DNA from: Iris pallida | Taxonomy: Eukaryota > Streptophyta > Magnoliopsida > Asparagales > Iridaceae | Direction: 5' to 3' | Assembly: GCA_029216955.1 (NCBI GenBank) | Contig: JANAVB010016199.1 | Coordinates: forward strand, 12,783,489-12,847,488 | DNA: 64,000 nucleotides | Part shown: piece after piece, positions 20,705 through 32,452 of the stretch | How positions within the stretch are numbered: position 1 is the stretch's first letter | Layout: every line of letters begins with the position of its first letter | The notes under the pieces: model-generated | The model's input: only the letters and a program-made list of their open reading frames with translations | What the model was told of the DNA's origin: nothing | Databases searched by the model: none | Made by a program: the position numbers and the translations under genes

Positions 20705-22618
20705 TGTTGCATCCACTTTTTTCATAGAAGGGTATTTTAGTCTTTTTAGCCATTTTGGCCTTTTGTGATTTTCTAGATATGTTGACTTATGTTGTGCTAG
20801 CAACTGGTTTAGCCTTAGAGGACATTGTATAGGAGCCTAACCATGCCTTAGAATTATTATTTCTATTTTTAGAATTTATTTTAGGCTTGAGTTTTTTTAA
20901 GGCTTTAATTGATTTTTTTAGCCTTTTTCATGCTAGCCTTTTAGCCTTTTTGACTTGGGCCTAATTTTTAATTAGGAATGAGTTGGCCCAAGTGAAACCC
21001 TAAGCCTAGAGACCTATTCCTGGCCGCCCAACAGCAGTACCCCCTCCCTCTTCCTTTTATTTGTGAGTTTTAGCCTGCACAAGTGAAACCCTAATAGATC
21101 CCCTTCTCCAAAACTCATTTTTCCTTCATCCGGAGTCCGTTTCTTCCCAAATGAACTCCGTTGCACTCGTCGAGGAGAGGAGGATCTGCTGGAGAATTTC
21201 TAATGAGGAGACGGTGGCTTTTGCTTGAGGAAAATCGGCCGACATGACAACCGAGGGGCTCCGTTTATAGAGTTTTTGACACTCAATAGGTAAACCCTAT
21301 TCTACCATAGTAAATCTAGAATTTATTTCATTTTTGCATCTATATAGGTGCCCTAGACTTGCCCACGAAGTTTGGTTGGATTTCGACTTCGTTTGATGGC
21401 GGTATCGGACACGTGTCGGTCCTTTATTGCACGTATTCGACGAAATGCCGCTTAGGATAGAAAGTTACTGTTTTTTGATTCTGTCTTCATGGATGTTTAG
21501 AAAATATTATTTTGATAAAATTTTGTAAAGACAGATCGAAAATTGACACGATTTCGGCATCCGAACGGACACGGACACGCGTGTACGAGATCCCGTGCAC
21601 GCCCTGCTATCTGTGCGTCATAACTCGACGTACAGAGCTCCATCTTGCGTGAAATTTAATGAGCACATAGGGACAACCTCTGCCCAGTTGCCCGCAAAAT
21701 TTCACGATGGTTCGATGAGCGAGCGCGGAGTTATTTGTTGTGCGCTGTTCAGCCATTCTGTGCACCTGGCCAAAATTCGGGACTGAAACGCTCTTCGTAC
21801 GCACACACGACTCGACGAAGACCCGTTCTAGGACCTGGGACACATCTACATATACCTAGACTACCCGAGGGGCCAACCCTGAGTCGTGGCGTGGCCCGAC
21901 GAGCGAGCCACGGAGGCGAAACTGCGCGCACGAGGGCGCGCACGCGTGCAGCAGGCCGCACGCAGGTACGGGGCTGCGTGCATCGCCTCGACGCGATGTG
22001 TCGCTGTGTTTCCATATCCTGGACCTACCCCAGGACCCCCTCCAGCTACGTGCACGAGCACGGGGCTTTTCGTTGTGTGTGCGGCGCTCAATCGAGCGAG
22101 AACTTACGCACAAGCACGCGTTGTCACGCGGTATCGGGAATTTTCGATACGCGTTCTGTGGATACGACACGGACACGATTTCGAACCCAAGAGTATACGA
22201 GCACATCACGTGGGTCGAAACCAACGTGTATGCCGAGTTTCGCAGGTTCATTTGGTGTATATCTCATTTTGGGTCGTTGTGTGAAAAATGGGTTTTTCTT
22301 TAAATTCGATTTTGAGTTTGAGTATAATATTTTGATTTCCAGTAAATTAGCTTATAAAATCTGAGTTTTTTGTACGTATATGGGGTTTTGGATTTGTGGG
22401 AACCAACTTTTGGATTTGTTTCATAATTTTCTATCATTTATGAGTATATGAGATTTCTTTGTAGCTATGTATATATATTTAACTATATGCATTAGAAAAC
22501 CCCGTTGAAACCCATTTCTAATGTATATATGTTAAGAATGGGTCGAGGGGGATTTAATTCCAGATTTGGATTCACTAAAACTATTTCAAAACCTTTGGCT
22601 ATTCATCCTTTTGAGCAT

Positions 22619-22620
<2 letters not shown>

Positions 22621-22703
<83 letters not shown>
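22621..22703. repeat. (TA)n microsatellite, about 41 units
   Basis: Uninterrupted TA dinucleotides. The matching site in the 3' LTR (28255-28426) is longer and interrupted, as expected of fast slippage. Confidence 0.98.
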
Positions 22704-22706
<3 letters not shown>

Positions 22707-23017
22707 TCCTATTTGTTTATATGTATATAATAGTATATTAAATTGAGGTATACCATGGTTATGTTTGGATGTTTTTAATCTCAGAATTTACTCACTTCAG
22801 TAAGCTCCAGGACACACACACACACACACAATCATTTGTTAGAATTAGGGTTTGGTTTGTATTGTAAATACACGTGTGTATATATACCTATGTGTGCATA
22901 GTTTGTATGCTTGAGAACCCTCTTAGAATAGATCGTAGTTGTGTATATAACTATAGGAGTCCTAGGACAGATTTGGATTGTCATTTTGAGCCTAGTTTAG
23001 TCGAATTGGCCGACAAG

Positions 23018-23205
23018 TTGACCAAATTGACAAAAGTCAACTTTGGGTCAAACTTGATCCAATTCAACTCAAACGAACTCCAAATGACCTAGAATTTTGT
23101 GTATGACCTAGAAATTAGTAAATGGACTAGTTGACCAATGTTTGACCAGGTTTGACAAGCATTGACCATGTTTGACCAGAGTTGACCAAGGGTTGACTTT
23201 GACCA
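23018..23205 (+). promoter_or_regulatory. W-box-like TTGACC/TTGACT cluster (5' LTR)
   Basis: In under 190 bp there are about ten TTGAC(C/T/A) cores, including a run of GTTTGACCAG-type units, plus inverted GTCAA cores. TTGAC(C/T) is the established core bound by WRKY transcription factors. Whether these sites are used here is inference; the cluster may also simply be a degenerate tandem repeat. Confidence 0.55.
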
Positions 23206-24783
23206 AAAGGGACCTAGAAGCATGTAGTCTTGCATTGTAGCTGTTTTCTTCGATATTTTAGATTTGGTTGTGACATGTGCATACTTAAAATAGGTTTATA
23301 TCACTCCAGTTCAGTTATACATCCTCATCAGCAGCTCGAATTGTCAGGCGAGTACATTTTCTGATAGTTCTTTCATTTACTTGTCAAATTCTATATTTCA
23401 GTTGTAGTCAGTTCTATTTGATTCTCGGTTACAAACACGAATTGATATTTTCTGGAATTTATGTATACGACACACATACCTTACTTGTCTAGCCTCTATT
23501 ACAAGAACTATTACAAGAATCACCTACAAGCACCTTCATGTTCTGGCTAGATTTATTCTCGATTTACATGTCGTGTTATGGATTCACTCATATTTGTTGG
23601 GCGGAGAAATACTTGTAAACATGTAAACATTCCTAAATACTCGAACTACCTCCCTGTGAATTATACAAGAACGATAGCCGTCCCACACTTGGCCAGTATA
23701 TGATGTGCCGGATTATCCCTAGCCGTTTACATGTCGATCTCAGTATTTTAAAACACACTGTGAGTAGTGTCTAGAATCTTTACTAGAATCATCACAAGAA
23801 CCATTACAAGAATCACCCTACTTAGATCATTGAATGGAATCACACTGGACATACATTGTACCACTGGACTTATATCACATTATTCTAGTTCATCTAGCTT
23901 TATTTACAGTCTTCATTGACATAATATTCTATTTCACAGCTTTTACTTTCCTTGTTCTTTTACTATAGTTTTACATCTTAAACTGTCTCAAATTCCTATG
24001 CTTCATCAATAAAATTGTCTATAATTGTTTTATGGTTTTCGTCATTTACTTGGATTTACTTGGATTTACTTGAAGAGATGTATTCGTTCATGTCCTGACT
24101 GGACCTGTTGAAATATTACAGATGTTAGCCCTGAGGATGTTTGCCCTACTCACTATGGATCTGGAGAGGGATTAGCTACCTTTGGCCACGACTCTCAGGA
24201 GTGATCGGGAGACTAGTTTAGTAGACTATTTTAGATTTTTTTACAGGAACTTGAGTTGTAATAATGTATGAGTTGTCTTATTTTGAGTTGTTTTGAGTAA
24301 TTATCTTTTAGTAGTTTTTATTATTTTCTTTTAGTTATAGAATTCTGTGATATCCTATCGTGCTTAGACTGTGATTGAGTTATATTATTTTGTTATATAA
24401 TTGCGTGAGATGGTTCAGATAGTGACCTAGAACAGCGTTCTACCGTCGATTCTGCGGCGTAGGCTGGGCGTGGTTACGTACTTGTACCCTTACACTGGTG
24501 CGGGTCGTGACACGTTTTTAGTAGAGGCCCATGTAGGTCAGATTCGCATTATTGCGATATCGTGGTAGTACGGCGACTTAGTTGTACTGCTACAAGCCTG
24601 CGATAGGAACTAAGAAATAGGCATTAGCGGAGAGGTACTCAATCACAGTTAGGGAAAATTCTAATCCAATTCGTGCCATCTACACATTCTTGCTGATAAT
24701 TGCCTTCTTTTGAAATAACTGTCCTCCTTTGATTATATCGCTTCCTTCTCAGTAATTGATTCTTTGTTTGATCTGTCTTCAGG

Positions 24784-26121
24784 ATGGTGGAGACACGATC
24801 ACAGCGCTCTGGTCTTAGGGATACCACTGAGAGGTCTGCTACTTCTCGTCTGACTCAGCAGGCCCCAGGGACCGCAATGCCTCTTATTCCAGCTCAGGTG
24901 GGCCCGTCTGCAACTTTTGGGGGTGCTCCTCCACCAGCTCCGAGGACTACCCCAGGAGTTCAGGGGATACTACCACCACCGTCCGAGGGGACAGTTGATG
25001 TGGTACAGTATTTTGCTTTCATGTAGCAGATGATAGAGATGCAGCGACGCCAGACAGAGGACATGAGGCAGGGCATTGACAATGTCCATCAACTAGCCAT
25101 GATAGCAGTAGAGAAGGTGACTGCCCAGACGCAGGGAGGGCAGGTTCAGCCATACCAGTCGAAGACACCGGGCATTCAGAAATTCTAGAAGATGCGTCTG
25201 CGAGACTTCAAGGGTACGGAGGGTATCCTTTATGCGGATAACTGGATCGAGCACATAGAGGAGATCTTCCGCCTTACAGAGATACTAGCCTGGCTCCAGA
25301 TAAAGGCAGCGGGCAGCCAGATGCAGGACCTTGCCCGTACATGGTACCAGACCGACCCCAGGATTGGTACAGAGGGGCAGACTTGGGAGGCTTTCAAGAA
25401 GCTTTTTAAGGAAAAGTTCTTCCCCGATACTGCACTTGGTGCTTTGGAGACGCAGTTCGAGAACCTGGTTCAAGGGAACCTGACAGTAGAAGAGTACGCT
25501 GGAGAGTTCTGCCACCTGGGCAGATTTGTGGAGGGCCTTAGCGAGACAGCAAAGGCTAGGAGGTTCAGGAAGGGCTTGGTTAAGGAAGTCAAGTCCTTGA
25601 CCAAGAGCAATAGAAATGCTACTTTTGAGGAGATTCTGTTGGGAGCTATGACAAGAGAGGATGACTTGGAGCTCAAGTCCAAGAGGAGTCGAGATGATTC
25701 AGGAGGGGCCAATGGGAGTGGAAAGCATCCCTGCATGCAAAATATAGTGCACCTGCCTCAGCAGATGCAGGCACCAGCTCGGGTTCAGCAGGGACAGTAT
25801 CAGCCTCAAGGTCAGGATCAGAGGATGCAGAGTTGTGCCTACTGCAAGAAGTCGGGACACATTTGGGAGTCTTGTAGGAGGAGGCTAAAAGTTTGCCTAT
25901 TTTGTGGATCCGACGCTCACCAGATAAAGGATTTTCCCTCGGTACCCCTACTTGGTGGAGCACAGGGTCAGAGAGAGGGAACTAGGCCACCTGTAGCACA
26001 ACATCATACCCAACACAAGAGGGGTAGAGTTTTTGCACTGAGGGTCGAGGAGACCGATGGTGCAGGTGATGGATTAGCAGGTCAGTCTTTCCTATCCTTC
26101 TTCCCCTTTCTTGTTGTGTGA
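24784..26121 (+). pseudogene. gag: Gag of the gag-only element (one frame with two TAG stops)
   Basis: A frame of about 445 codons from ATG 24784 (MVETRSQRSG) to TGA 26121, broken only by TAG at 25024 and TAG at 25186. The N-terminus is basic, then Pro/Gln-rich. The capsid-like domain after 25190 has DFKGTEG, WIEHIEEIFR, ARTWYQT, WEAFKKLFKEKFFP and LTVEEYAGEF, the retrotransposon gag pattern. Two zinc knuckles follow: CAYCKKSGHIWESC complete, and CLFCGSDAHQIKDF with its last Cys lost. Its role would be to form the particle that packages the element RNA. The frame ends with a short tail after the zinc knuckles, and no protease motif follows. Confidence 0.85.
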
Positions 26122-26284
26122 TTTTATTATTACCTGTCAGGATAATCTTGTGATGTGCTAGATAGTATAGTAACCCTGTTCGAGACTGTGAATTACGACC
26201 AGTAGAACCATATTTTGCATGTTTTTGATATAATTTTCTTAACCTTGATTGTCGGGGGTTTAACCTAGAAGAAGTGCAACCATC

Positions 26285-26323
26285 TTAAATTTTGAGGACA
26301 AAATTATTTTAAGGGGGTATACT
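26285..26323 (+). other. Pre-LTR box and polypurine tract of gag-only element
   Basis: TTTGAGGACAAAATT is followed by TTTTAAGGGGGTA just before the 3' LTR start. Confidence 0.75.
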
Positions 26324-28253
26324 TGTAGCATCCACTTTTTCATAGAAGGGTATTTTAGTCTTTTTAGCCATTTTGGCCTTCTGTGATTTTCTAGATATAT
26401 TGACTTGTGTTGTGCTAGCAACTAATTTAGCCTTAAAGGATATTGTATAGGAGCCTAACCATACCTTATAATTATTATTTTTATTCTTAGAATTTATTTT
26501 AGGCTTGAGTTTATTTTTTTTAAGGCTTTAATTGATTTTTTTTAGCCTTTTTCATGCTAGCCTTTTAGCCTTTTTGACTTGGGCCTAATTTTTACTTAGG
26601 AATGAGTTGGCCCAAGTGAAACCCTAACCCTAGAGACCTATTCCTGGCTGCCCAACAGCAGTACCCCCTTCCTCTTCCTTTCATTTGTGAGTTTTAGCCT
26701 CCGCAAGTGAAACCCTAATAGATCCCCTTCTCCAAAACTCATTTTTTCTTCAACCGGAGTCCGTTTCTTCCCAAAAGAACTCCGTTGAACTCGTCGAGGA
26801 GAGGAGGATCTGTTGGAGCATTTCTAACGAGGAGGCAGAGGCTTTTGCTTGAGAGAAATCGGCCGACACGACAACCGAGGGGCTCCGTTTATTGAGTTTT
26901 TGACACTCAATAGGTAAACCCTATTCTACCATAGTAAATCTAGAATTTCTTTCATTTTTGCATCTATATAGGTGTCCTAGACTTGCCCACGAAATTTGGT
27001 TGGATTTCGACTTCGTTTGATGGCGGTATCGGACACATGTCGGTCCTTTACGGCACGTGTTCGACGAAATGCCGCTTAGGATAGAAAGTTGCTATTTTTT
27101 TATTCTGTCTTTATGGATGTTTAGATAATATTATTTTGATAAACTTTTGTAAAGACGGATCGAAAATTGACACAATTTCGGCATCCGAACGGACACTGAC
27201 ACGTGTGCACGAGATTCCGTGCACGGTCCCGTGCACGCCCTGCTGTCTGTGCATCATAACTCGACGCACAGAGCTCCGTCTTACATGAAAATTTATGAGC
27301 ACGTAGGGGTAACCTCTGCCCACTCGCCTGTAAAATTTCACGACGTTTAGTTGAGCGAGCGTGGAGTTATTCGTCGTGCACTGTTCAGCCATTCTGTGCA
27401 CCCGGCTAAAATTCGGGACTGAAATGCTCTTCGTACGCGCACACAACGCGACGAGGACCCGTTCCAGGACCTGGGACACGTCGACCTATACCTATACTAC
27501 CCGAGGGGCCAACCCCAAGTCATGGCGTGGCCCGATGAGCGAGCCACGTAGGCGGAACCACGCGCACGAGGGCGCGCGCACGTGCAGCAGGCCGTGCACA
27601 GGTGCGGGGCTGCGTGCGTCGCCTCGGCATGATGTTTCGCTGTGTTTCCGTGTCCTAGACCTACCCCAGGACCCCCCCAGCTACGTGCACGAGCACGGGG
27701 CTTTTCGTTGTGTGTGCGGCGCTCAATCGAGCGAGAACGCACGCACAAGCACGCGTTGTCACGCGGTATCGGAAATTTCTGATACGCGTTCTGTGGACAC
27801 GACACGGACATGATTTCGAACCCAAGAGTATACGAGCGCATCACGTGGGTCGACCAACGTGTATGCCGAGTTTCGTGGGTTCATTTGGTGTATATCTCAT
27901 TTTGGGTCGTTGTGTGAAAAATAGGTTTTTCTTTAAATTCGATTTTGAGTTTAAGTATGATATTTTGATTTCCAGTAAATTAGCTTATAAAATCTGAGTT
28001 TTTGGTACGTATATGAGGTTTTGGATTTGTGGGAACCAACTTTTGGATTTGTTTCATAATTTTCTATTATTTATGAGTATATGAGTTTTCTTTGTAGCTA
28101 TGTATATATATATTTAACTATATGCATTAGAAAACCCCGTTGAAACCTATTGCTAATGTATATATGTTGAGAATGGGTCGAGGGGGATTTAATTCCAGAT
28201 TTGGATTCACTAAAACTATTTCAAAACCTTTGGCTATTCTTCCTTTTGAGCAT

Positions 28254-28254
<1 letters not shown>

Positions 28255-28304
<50 letters not shown>

Positions 28305-28337
28305 TATAAATAAATATATATATTTATATTTATATTT

Positions 28338-28424
<87 letters not shown>

Positions 28425-28426
28425 GA
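28255..28426. repeat. (TA)n microsatellite with AT-rich interruptions
   Basis: Two TA tracts flank a short interruption with AAATATATAAATAAAT and TTTATATTTATATTT. Confidence 0.97.
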
Positions 28427-28738
28427 TAGTTTCCTATTTGTTTATATGTATATAATAGTATATTAAATTGAGGTATACCATGGTTATGTTTGGATGTTTT
28501 TAATCTCAGAATTTACTCACTTCTATAAGCTCCAGGACACACACACACAATCATTTGTTGGAATTAGGGTTTGGTTTGTATTGTAAATACACATGTGTGT
28601 ATATATACCTATATGTGCATAGTTTGTATGCTTGAGAACCCTCTTAGAATAGATCGTAGTTGTGTATATAACTATAGGAGTCCTAGGACAGATTTGGATT
28701 GTCATTTTGAGCCTAGTTTAGTCGAATTGGCCGACAAG

Positions 28739-28926
28739 TTGACCAAATTGACAAAAGTCAACTTTGGGTCAAACTTGATCCAATTCAACTCAAACGAACT
28801 CCAAATGACCTAGAATTTTGTGTATGACCTAGAAATTAGTAAATGGACTAGTTGACCAATGTTTGACCAGGTTTGACCAGCGTTGACCAGGTTTGACTAG
28901 AGTTGACCAAGGGTTGACTTTGACCA
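28739..28926 (+). promoter_or_regulatory. W-box-like TTGACC cluster (3' LTR)
   Basis: The counterpart of 23018-23205. Core TTGAC sites are kept, while several intervening bases differ (GACCAGCG here for GACAAGCA there). Confidence 0.55.
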
Positions 28927-30230
28927 AAAGGGACCTAGAAGCATGTAGTCTTGCATTGTAGCTATTTCCTTCGATATTTTAGATTTGGTTGTGACATGTG
29001 TATACTTAAAATAGGTTTATATCACTCCAGTTCAGTTATACATCCTTATCAGCAGCTCGAATTGTCAGGCGAGTACATTCTCTGATAGTTCTTTCATTTA
29101 CTTGTCAAATTCTATATTTTAGTTGTAGTCAGTTCTATTTGATTCTCGGTTACAAACATGAATTGATATTTTATGGAATTCATGTATACGACAGACATAC
29201 CTTACTTGTCTAGCCTCTATTACAAGAACTATTACAAGAATCACCTACAAGCACCTTCATGTTCTGGCTAGATTTATTCTCGATTTACATGTCGTGTTAT
29301 GGATTCACTTATATTTGTCGGGCGGAAAAATACTTGAGTAAACATGTAAACATTCCTAAATACTCGAACCACCTCCCTGTGAATTATACAAGAATGATAG
29401 CCATCCCACACTTGGCCAGTGTGTGATGTGCCGGATTACCCCTAGCCGTTTACATGTCGATCTCAGTATTTTAAAACACACTGTGAGTAGTGTCTAGAAT
29501 CTTTACTAGAATCATCACAAGAACCATTACAAGAATCACCCTACTTGGATTATTGAATGGAATCACACTGGACATACATTGTACTACTGGACTTATATCA
29601 CATTATTCTAGTTCAGCTAGCTTTATTTACAGTCTTCATTGACATGATATTCTGTTTCACAGCTTTTACTTTCTTTGTTCTTTTACTATAGTTTTACATC
29701 TTAAACTGTCTCGAATTCCTATGCTTCATCAATAAAATTGTCTATAATTATTTTATGGTTTTCGTCATTTACTTGGATTTACTTGAAGAGATGTATTCAT
29801 TCCTGTCCTGACTGGACCTGTTAAAATATTACAGATGTTAGCCCTAAGGATGTTTGCCCTACTCACTATGGATCTGGAGAGGGATTAGCTACCTTTGGTC
29901 CCGACTCTCAGGAGTGATCGGGAGACTAGTTTAGTAGACTGTTTTAGATTTCTTTACTGGAACTTGAGTTGTAATAATGTATGAGTTATCTTATTTTGAG
30001 TTGTTTTGAGTTATTATCTTTTAGTAGTTTTTATTGTTTTTTTTAGTTATAGAATTCTGTGATATCCTATCGTGCTTAGACTGTGATTGAGTTATATTAT
30101 TTTGTTATATAATTGCGTGAGATGGTTCAGATAGTGACCTAGAACTGTGTTCTACCACCGATTCTGTGGCGTAGGCTGGGCGTTGTTACGCACTTGTACC
30201 CTTACACTGGGTACGGGTCGTGACATAAAT

Positions 30231-30454
30231 AGAGTTTCAAATCAGTCTCAAAGCATCACGAATGATCATAATCTCCTACTAAAGTGCTGTTGCATTCTTC
30301 AGAGGCTCGTGTCTTCGATATCACATCATCCAAGGGATAAGTGATCGTCTTCTGATCAGATTCCTATAGTTGTACTTTTCCAGAAATCAATTATACTTTT
30401 TTTGTAATCTCTCTCAGTTTGTAGAAATCAAAACCTTTTTTGTTTTTTCAAACA
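30231..30454 (+). repeat. Tat A-plus 3' LTR, second part
   Basis: It resumes with AGAGTTTCAAATCA directly after the duplicated TAAAT and ends TTTTTCAAACA. It aligns inverted with 36448-36674. No primer-binding site follows, so this is the outer end of the element; CTAAC at 30455 would be its target duplication. Confidence 0.88.
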
Positions 30455-30585
30455 CTAACAAATAAGAAATGTTGAAAATAAACAACTGAAAATAAGAAAA
30501 TGTACATCACAGAGTAAGGTGGCAAGGTATCTTGCCTGGTGGTACGAAGGTGCAAATCCAAGAATCACAATGACAGCAAAAGAAA
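30455..30585. other. Short unassigned spacer
   Basis: AT-rich sequence between the Tat A-plus LTR end and the next LTR. I see no gene or repeat in it. It may be older target DNA. Confidence 0.4.
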
Positions 30586-32046
30586 TGTCACAATTTCCAA
30601 ACAACATCGGATGCTGAAACAAACATCAAGAATGCACTCAAAATAAGTGATATACCTAGGAAACGTCTGTCCAAAAGTCTAATTTTGGAATAGGGGCAAA
30701 ATCGTAATTTTGGATCAAAATAATGTCCACCGTAGGACCCATTTTGCTCTGAAACACGTACCAACATCTATGATCTCTAAAGTCATCAAACTACATGTCT
30801 ACGGATTCGGTTTGAGGAGAACCCAACAGTATGTCCAATTTTGGATTCTGATGAGCCGTGCACAAAATTGCCCGTTGGGTCGGGTTGTGGGCCCGCCAAA
30901 AAGGCGTTCCGATAAACCTTCTCATAATCTAACCAAACTTGGCATACAGGACCACAAAAATGATACGGTCCTACTTGCATAAGATTCGTATCGATCCGAC
31001 GATCGAGCACGAAGTTATGGCCAAGTTTGCAAAAGGTCGATACGGGGGTATCTCAACGGATACGCACTAATTTCGTCGCGCACACACAACAAAATCGAGT
31101 TTTGTCAGTTCTCACACGTCAGCAACATCCATACGCGCCTTTTGATGCATATAGTGTATGACCACGTCGCCCGGTTTGTCGGGGCGCACGCCATATCGGA
31201 CCGATTTCTAAAATTTTTAAAGCAGTTTTTTAACACAAGTTTATCATGACATAACTTCCTGTACAATAAACAAAATATGATTCTATGAAGTACGTTGTAA
31301 TCTCGGTTATGTTGTACTAGAATTTTTTTAGTTAGTTTAACAAAAACTCTAATGTACATATTACGAATCGACTTCAAAGTTGAGACTTTACGCAGCCTCA
31401 TGCTCTATTTTTCGAGCAGTGAGTGCTCGACTTTGCGTCGATCTCGAGGAAAATCTCGGGTGCGATATCGAAATCCTTCTGATGGGATTCGAAGAGGGTT
31501 ATATGGGGGTATCTATACCAGTTCGAAGATCTAAAAGTTATGAAGTACACAGGGAAAGAAATCTCGAAGAACTCAGGTACCTTGAGGGGTTTGGAAACAG
31601 GGGACCATGTTTCTCGCTGTCGGCCGAGGGCTTCAGGGCGGTACGGCGGTGGCGGCGCAGTCGTGCAGATGGCCGCGGGTTCGCCTGGGGGTGGGGGTGC
31701 TCGGGAATCACACGCTTGGGGTCGAGGGTGAGGGTTGAGGGAGAATTGTTAGGGTTTTCTCAATACGGTTGACGAGTCCAAGCTTTTATATTTGATGTTT
31801 AAATCCGATTAAATCTCGGATTCGAATGGGTGTTCAAGTAGTTCTCGGGTTCTAATTCGAGGAGATTTTGGATTTGGATAGTATGGAAGAAGGTTTAGAA
31901 GAGATTTGGTTAAGTTTTGAAAGATTTGAAACTCGAATCTTTGGCTTCGGCCAAATGCGCGTTGAAGGGGGGTCGGGTTTGAATGGTTACTGTAGCGCAG
32001 CTACAGTAACATTCAATCATTTCTTTTCTTTTCTTTTTTTTAACCA

Positions 32047-32092
<46 letters not shown>

Positions 32093-32365
32093 ATACTCAA
32101 ATAAATATGATTCTCATTATTCACTAAAATTTAATGAACTTAAATAGAAAGAATTTTGAACTGTCTAAACCCATTTAATTCAATATAATTATATATTGCT
32201 CACATAATTCGATAAAATATATACTACTCATATATTTTAGTAAAAATATTATATATACCATATATACAAGTAAAATATACCAATTTTTACCATAAAAATT
32301 TCCTAAAAATTCTAAAATTCCATAATAAATTAAATAATACCCATATTAAATGTAAGGGGATTACA
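30586..32365 (-). repeat. 3' LTR of the minus-strand chromovirus
   Basis: In minus sense it starts TGTAATCCCC right after the PPT. The other end (TGTCACAATTTCC at 30586, giving a GTGACA terminus) is chosen only from the TG...CA rule and the family pattern; without a second LTR this boundary is uncertain. It contains a TA microsatellite at about 32050-32095. No gene is seen in it. Confidence 0.55.
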
Positions 32366-32452
32366 TCCTTCCCAACTTAAAGAAATTTTGTCCTCGAAAT
32401 TAAACTATGGTAGGGGGTTCGAATGCGATGCAATGCAAGGAACTATAAAGAA

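Larger units (their letters stand above)
20705..24512 (+). repeat. 5' LTR of gag-only element
   Basis: 3808 bp, TGTTGCATCC to GTGACA. It includes a long TA microsatellite, a CA microsatellite (about 22813-22829) and a TTGACC-rich block. Part of the LTR at 21540-22260 is GC-rich and open in several frames on both strands, but the matching part of the other LTR has frame-changing differences, so I do not call a gene there. The nominal primer site after the LTR (from 24513) does not match initiator tRNA-Met well. Confidence 0.9.
20705..30225 (+). mobile_element. Non-autonomous gag-only LTR retrotransposon with very long LTRs
   Basis: Complete by structure: 5' LTR 20705-24512, internal 24513-26323, 3' LTR 26324-30225, PPT, and TAAAT target duplications. 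The internal region is only about 1.8 kb and codes for a Ty3/gypsy-type gag with zinc knuckles and nothing else; there is no protease, RT or integrase. This structure matches the TR-GAG class described in plants. It must borrow its enzymes. The sequence TTGAGGACAAAATT before its PPT resembles that of the Tekay-like element, so a chromovirus is a likely helper (inference). Confidence 0.88.
26324..30225 (+). repeat. 3' LTR of gag-only element
   Basis: 3902 bp, TGTAGCATCC to GTGACA. It aligns along its whole length with 20705-24512, with scattered substitutions, a longer TA tract and small indels. The two LTRs are clearly diverged, so the insertion is not recent. Confidence 0.92.
17312..30454 (+). 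mobile_element. Tat/Ogre-type element 'A-plus', 3' part only, interrupted by a gag-only element
   Basis: 17312-19918 is the 3' non-pol region of a Tat element and 19919-20704 plus 30231-30454 is its 3' LTR, split by the insertion at 20705-30225. It aligns, as reverse complement, with 37462-39090 and 60950-61880 (A-minus) and more weakly with 48985-49050 plus 57628-60023 (B). Gag and pol would lie to the left and are replaced by the Tekay array. It holds antisense ORFs but no sense-strand pol. Confidence 0.88.

Noticed and set aside
21735..22364. GC-rich open frames (up to 209 codons) on both strands in the gag-only 5' LTR
   Set aside because: The frames are open on both strands at once, contain low-complexity Arg/Ala/Thr, and the matching region of the 3' LTR (27361-27997) has frame-changing differences.
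28201..28425. 74-codon frame of alternating Ile and Tyr
   Set aside because: Translation of a TA microsatellite.
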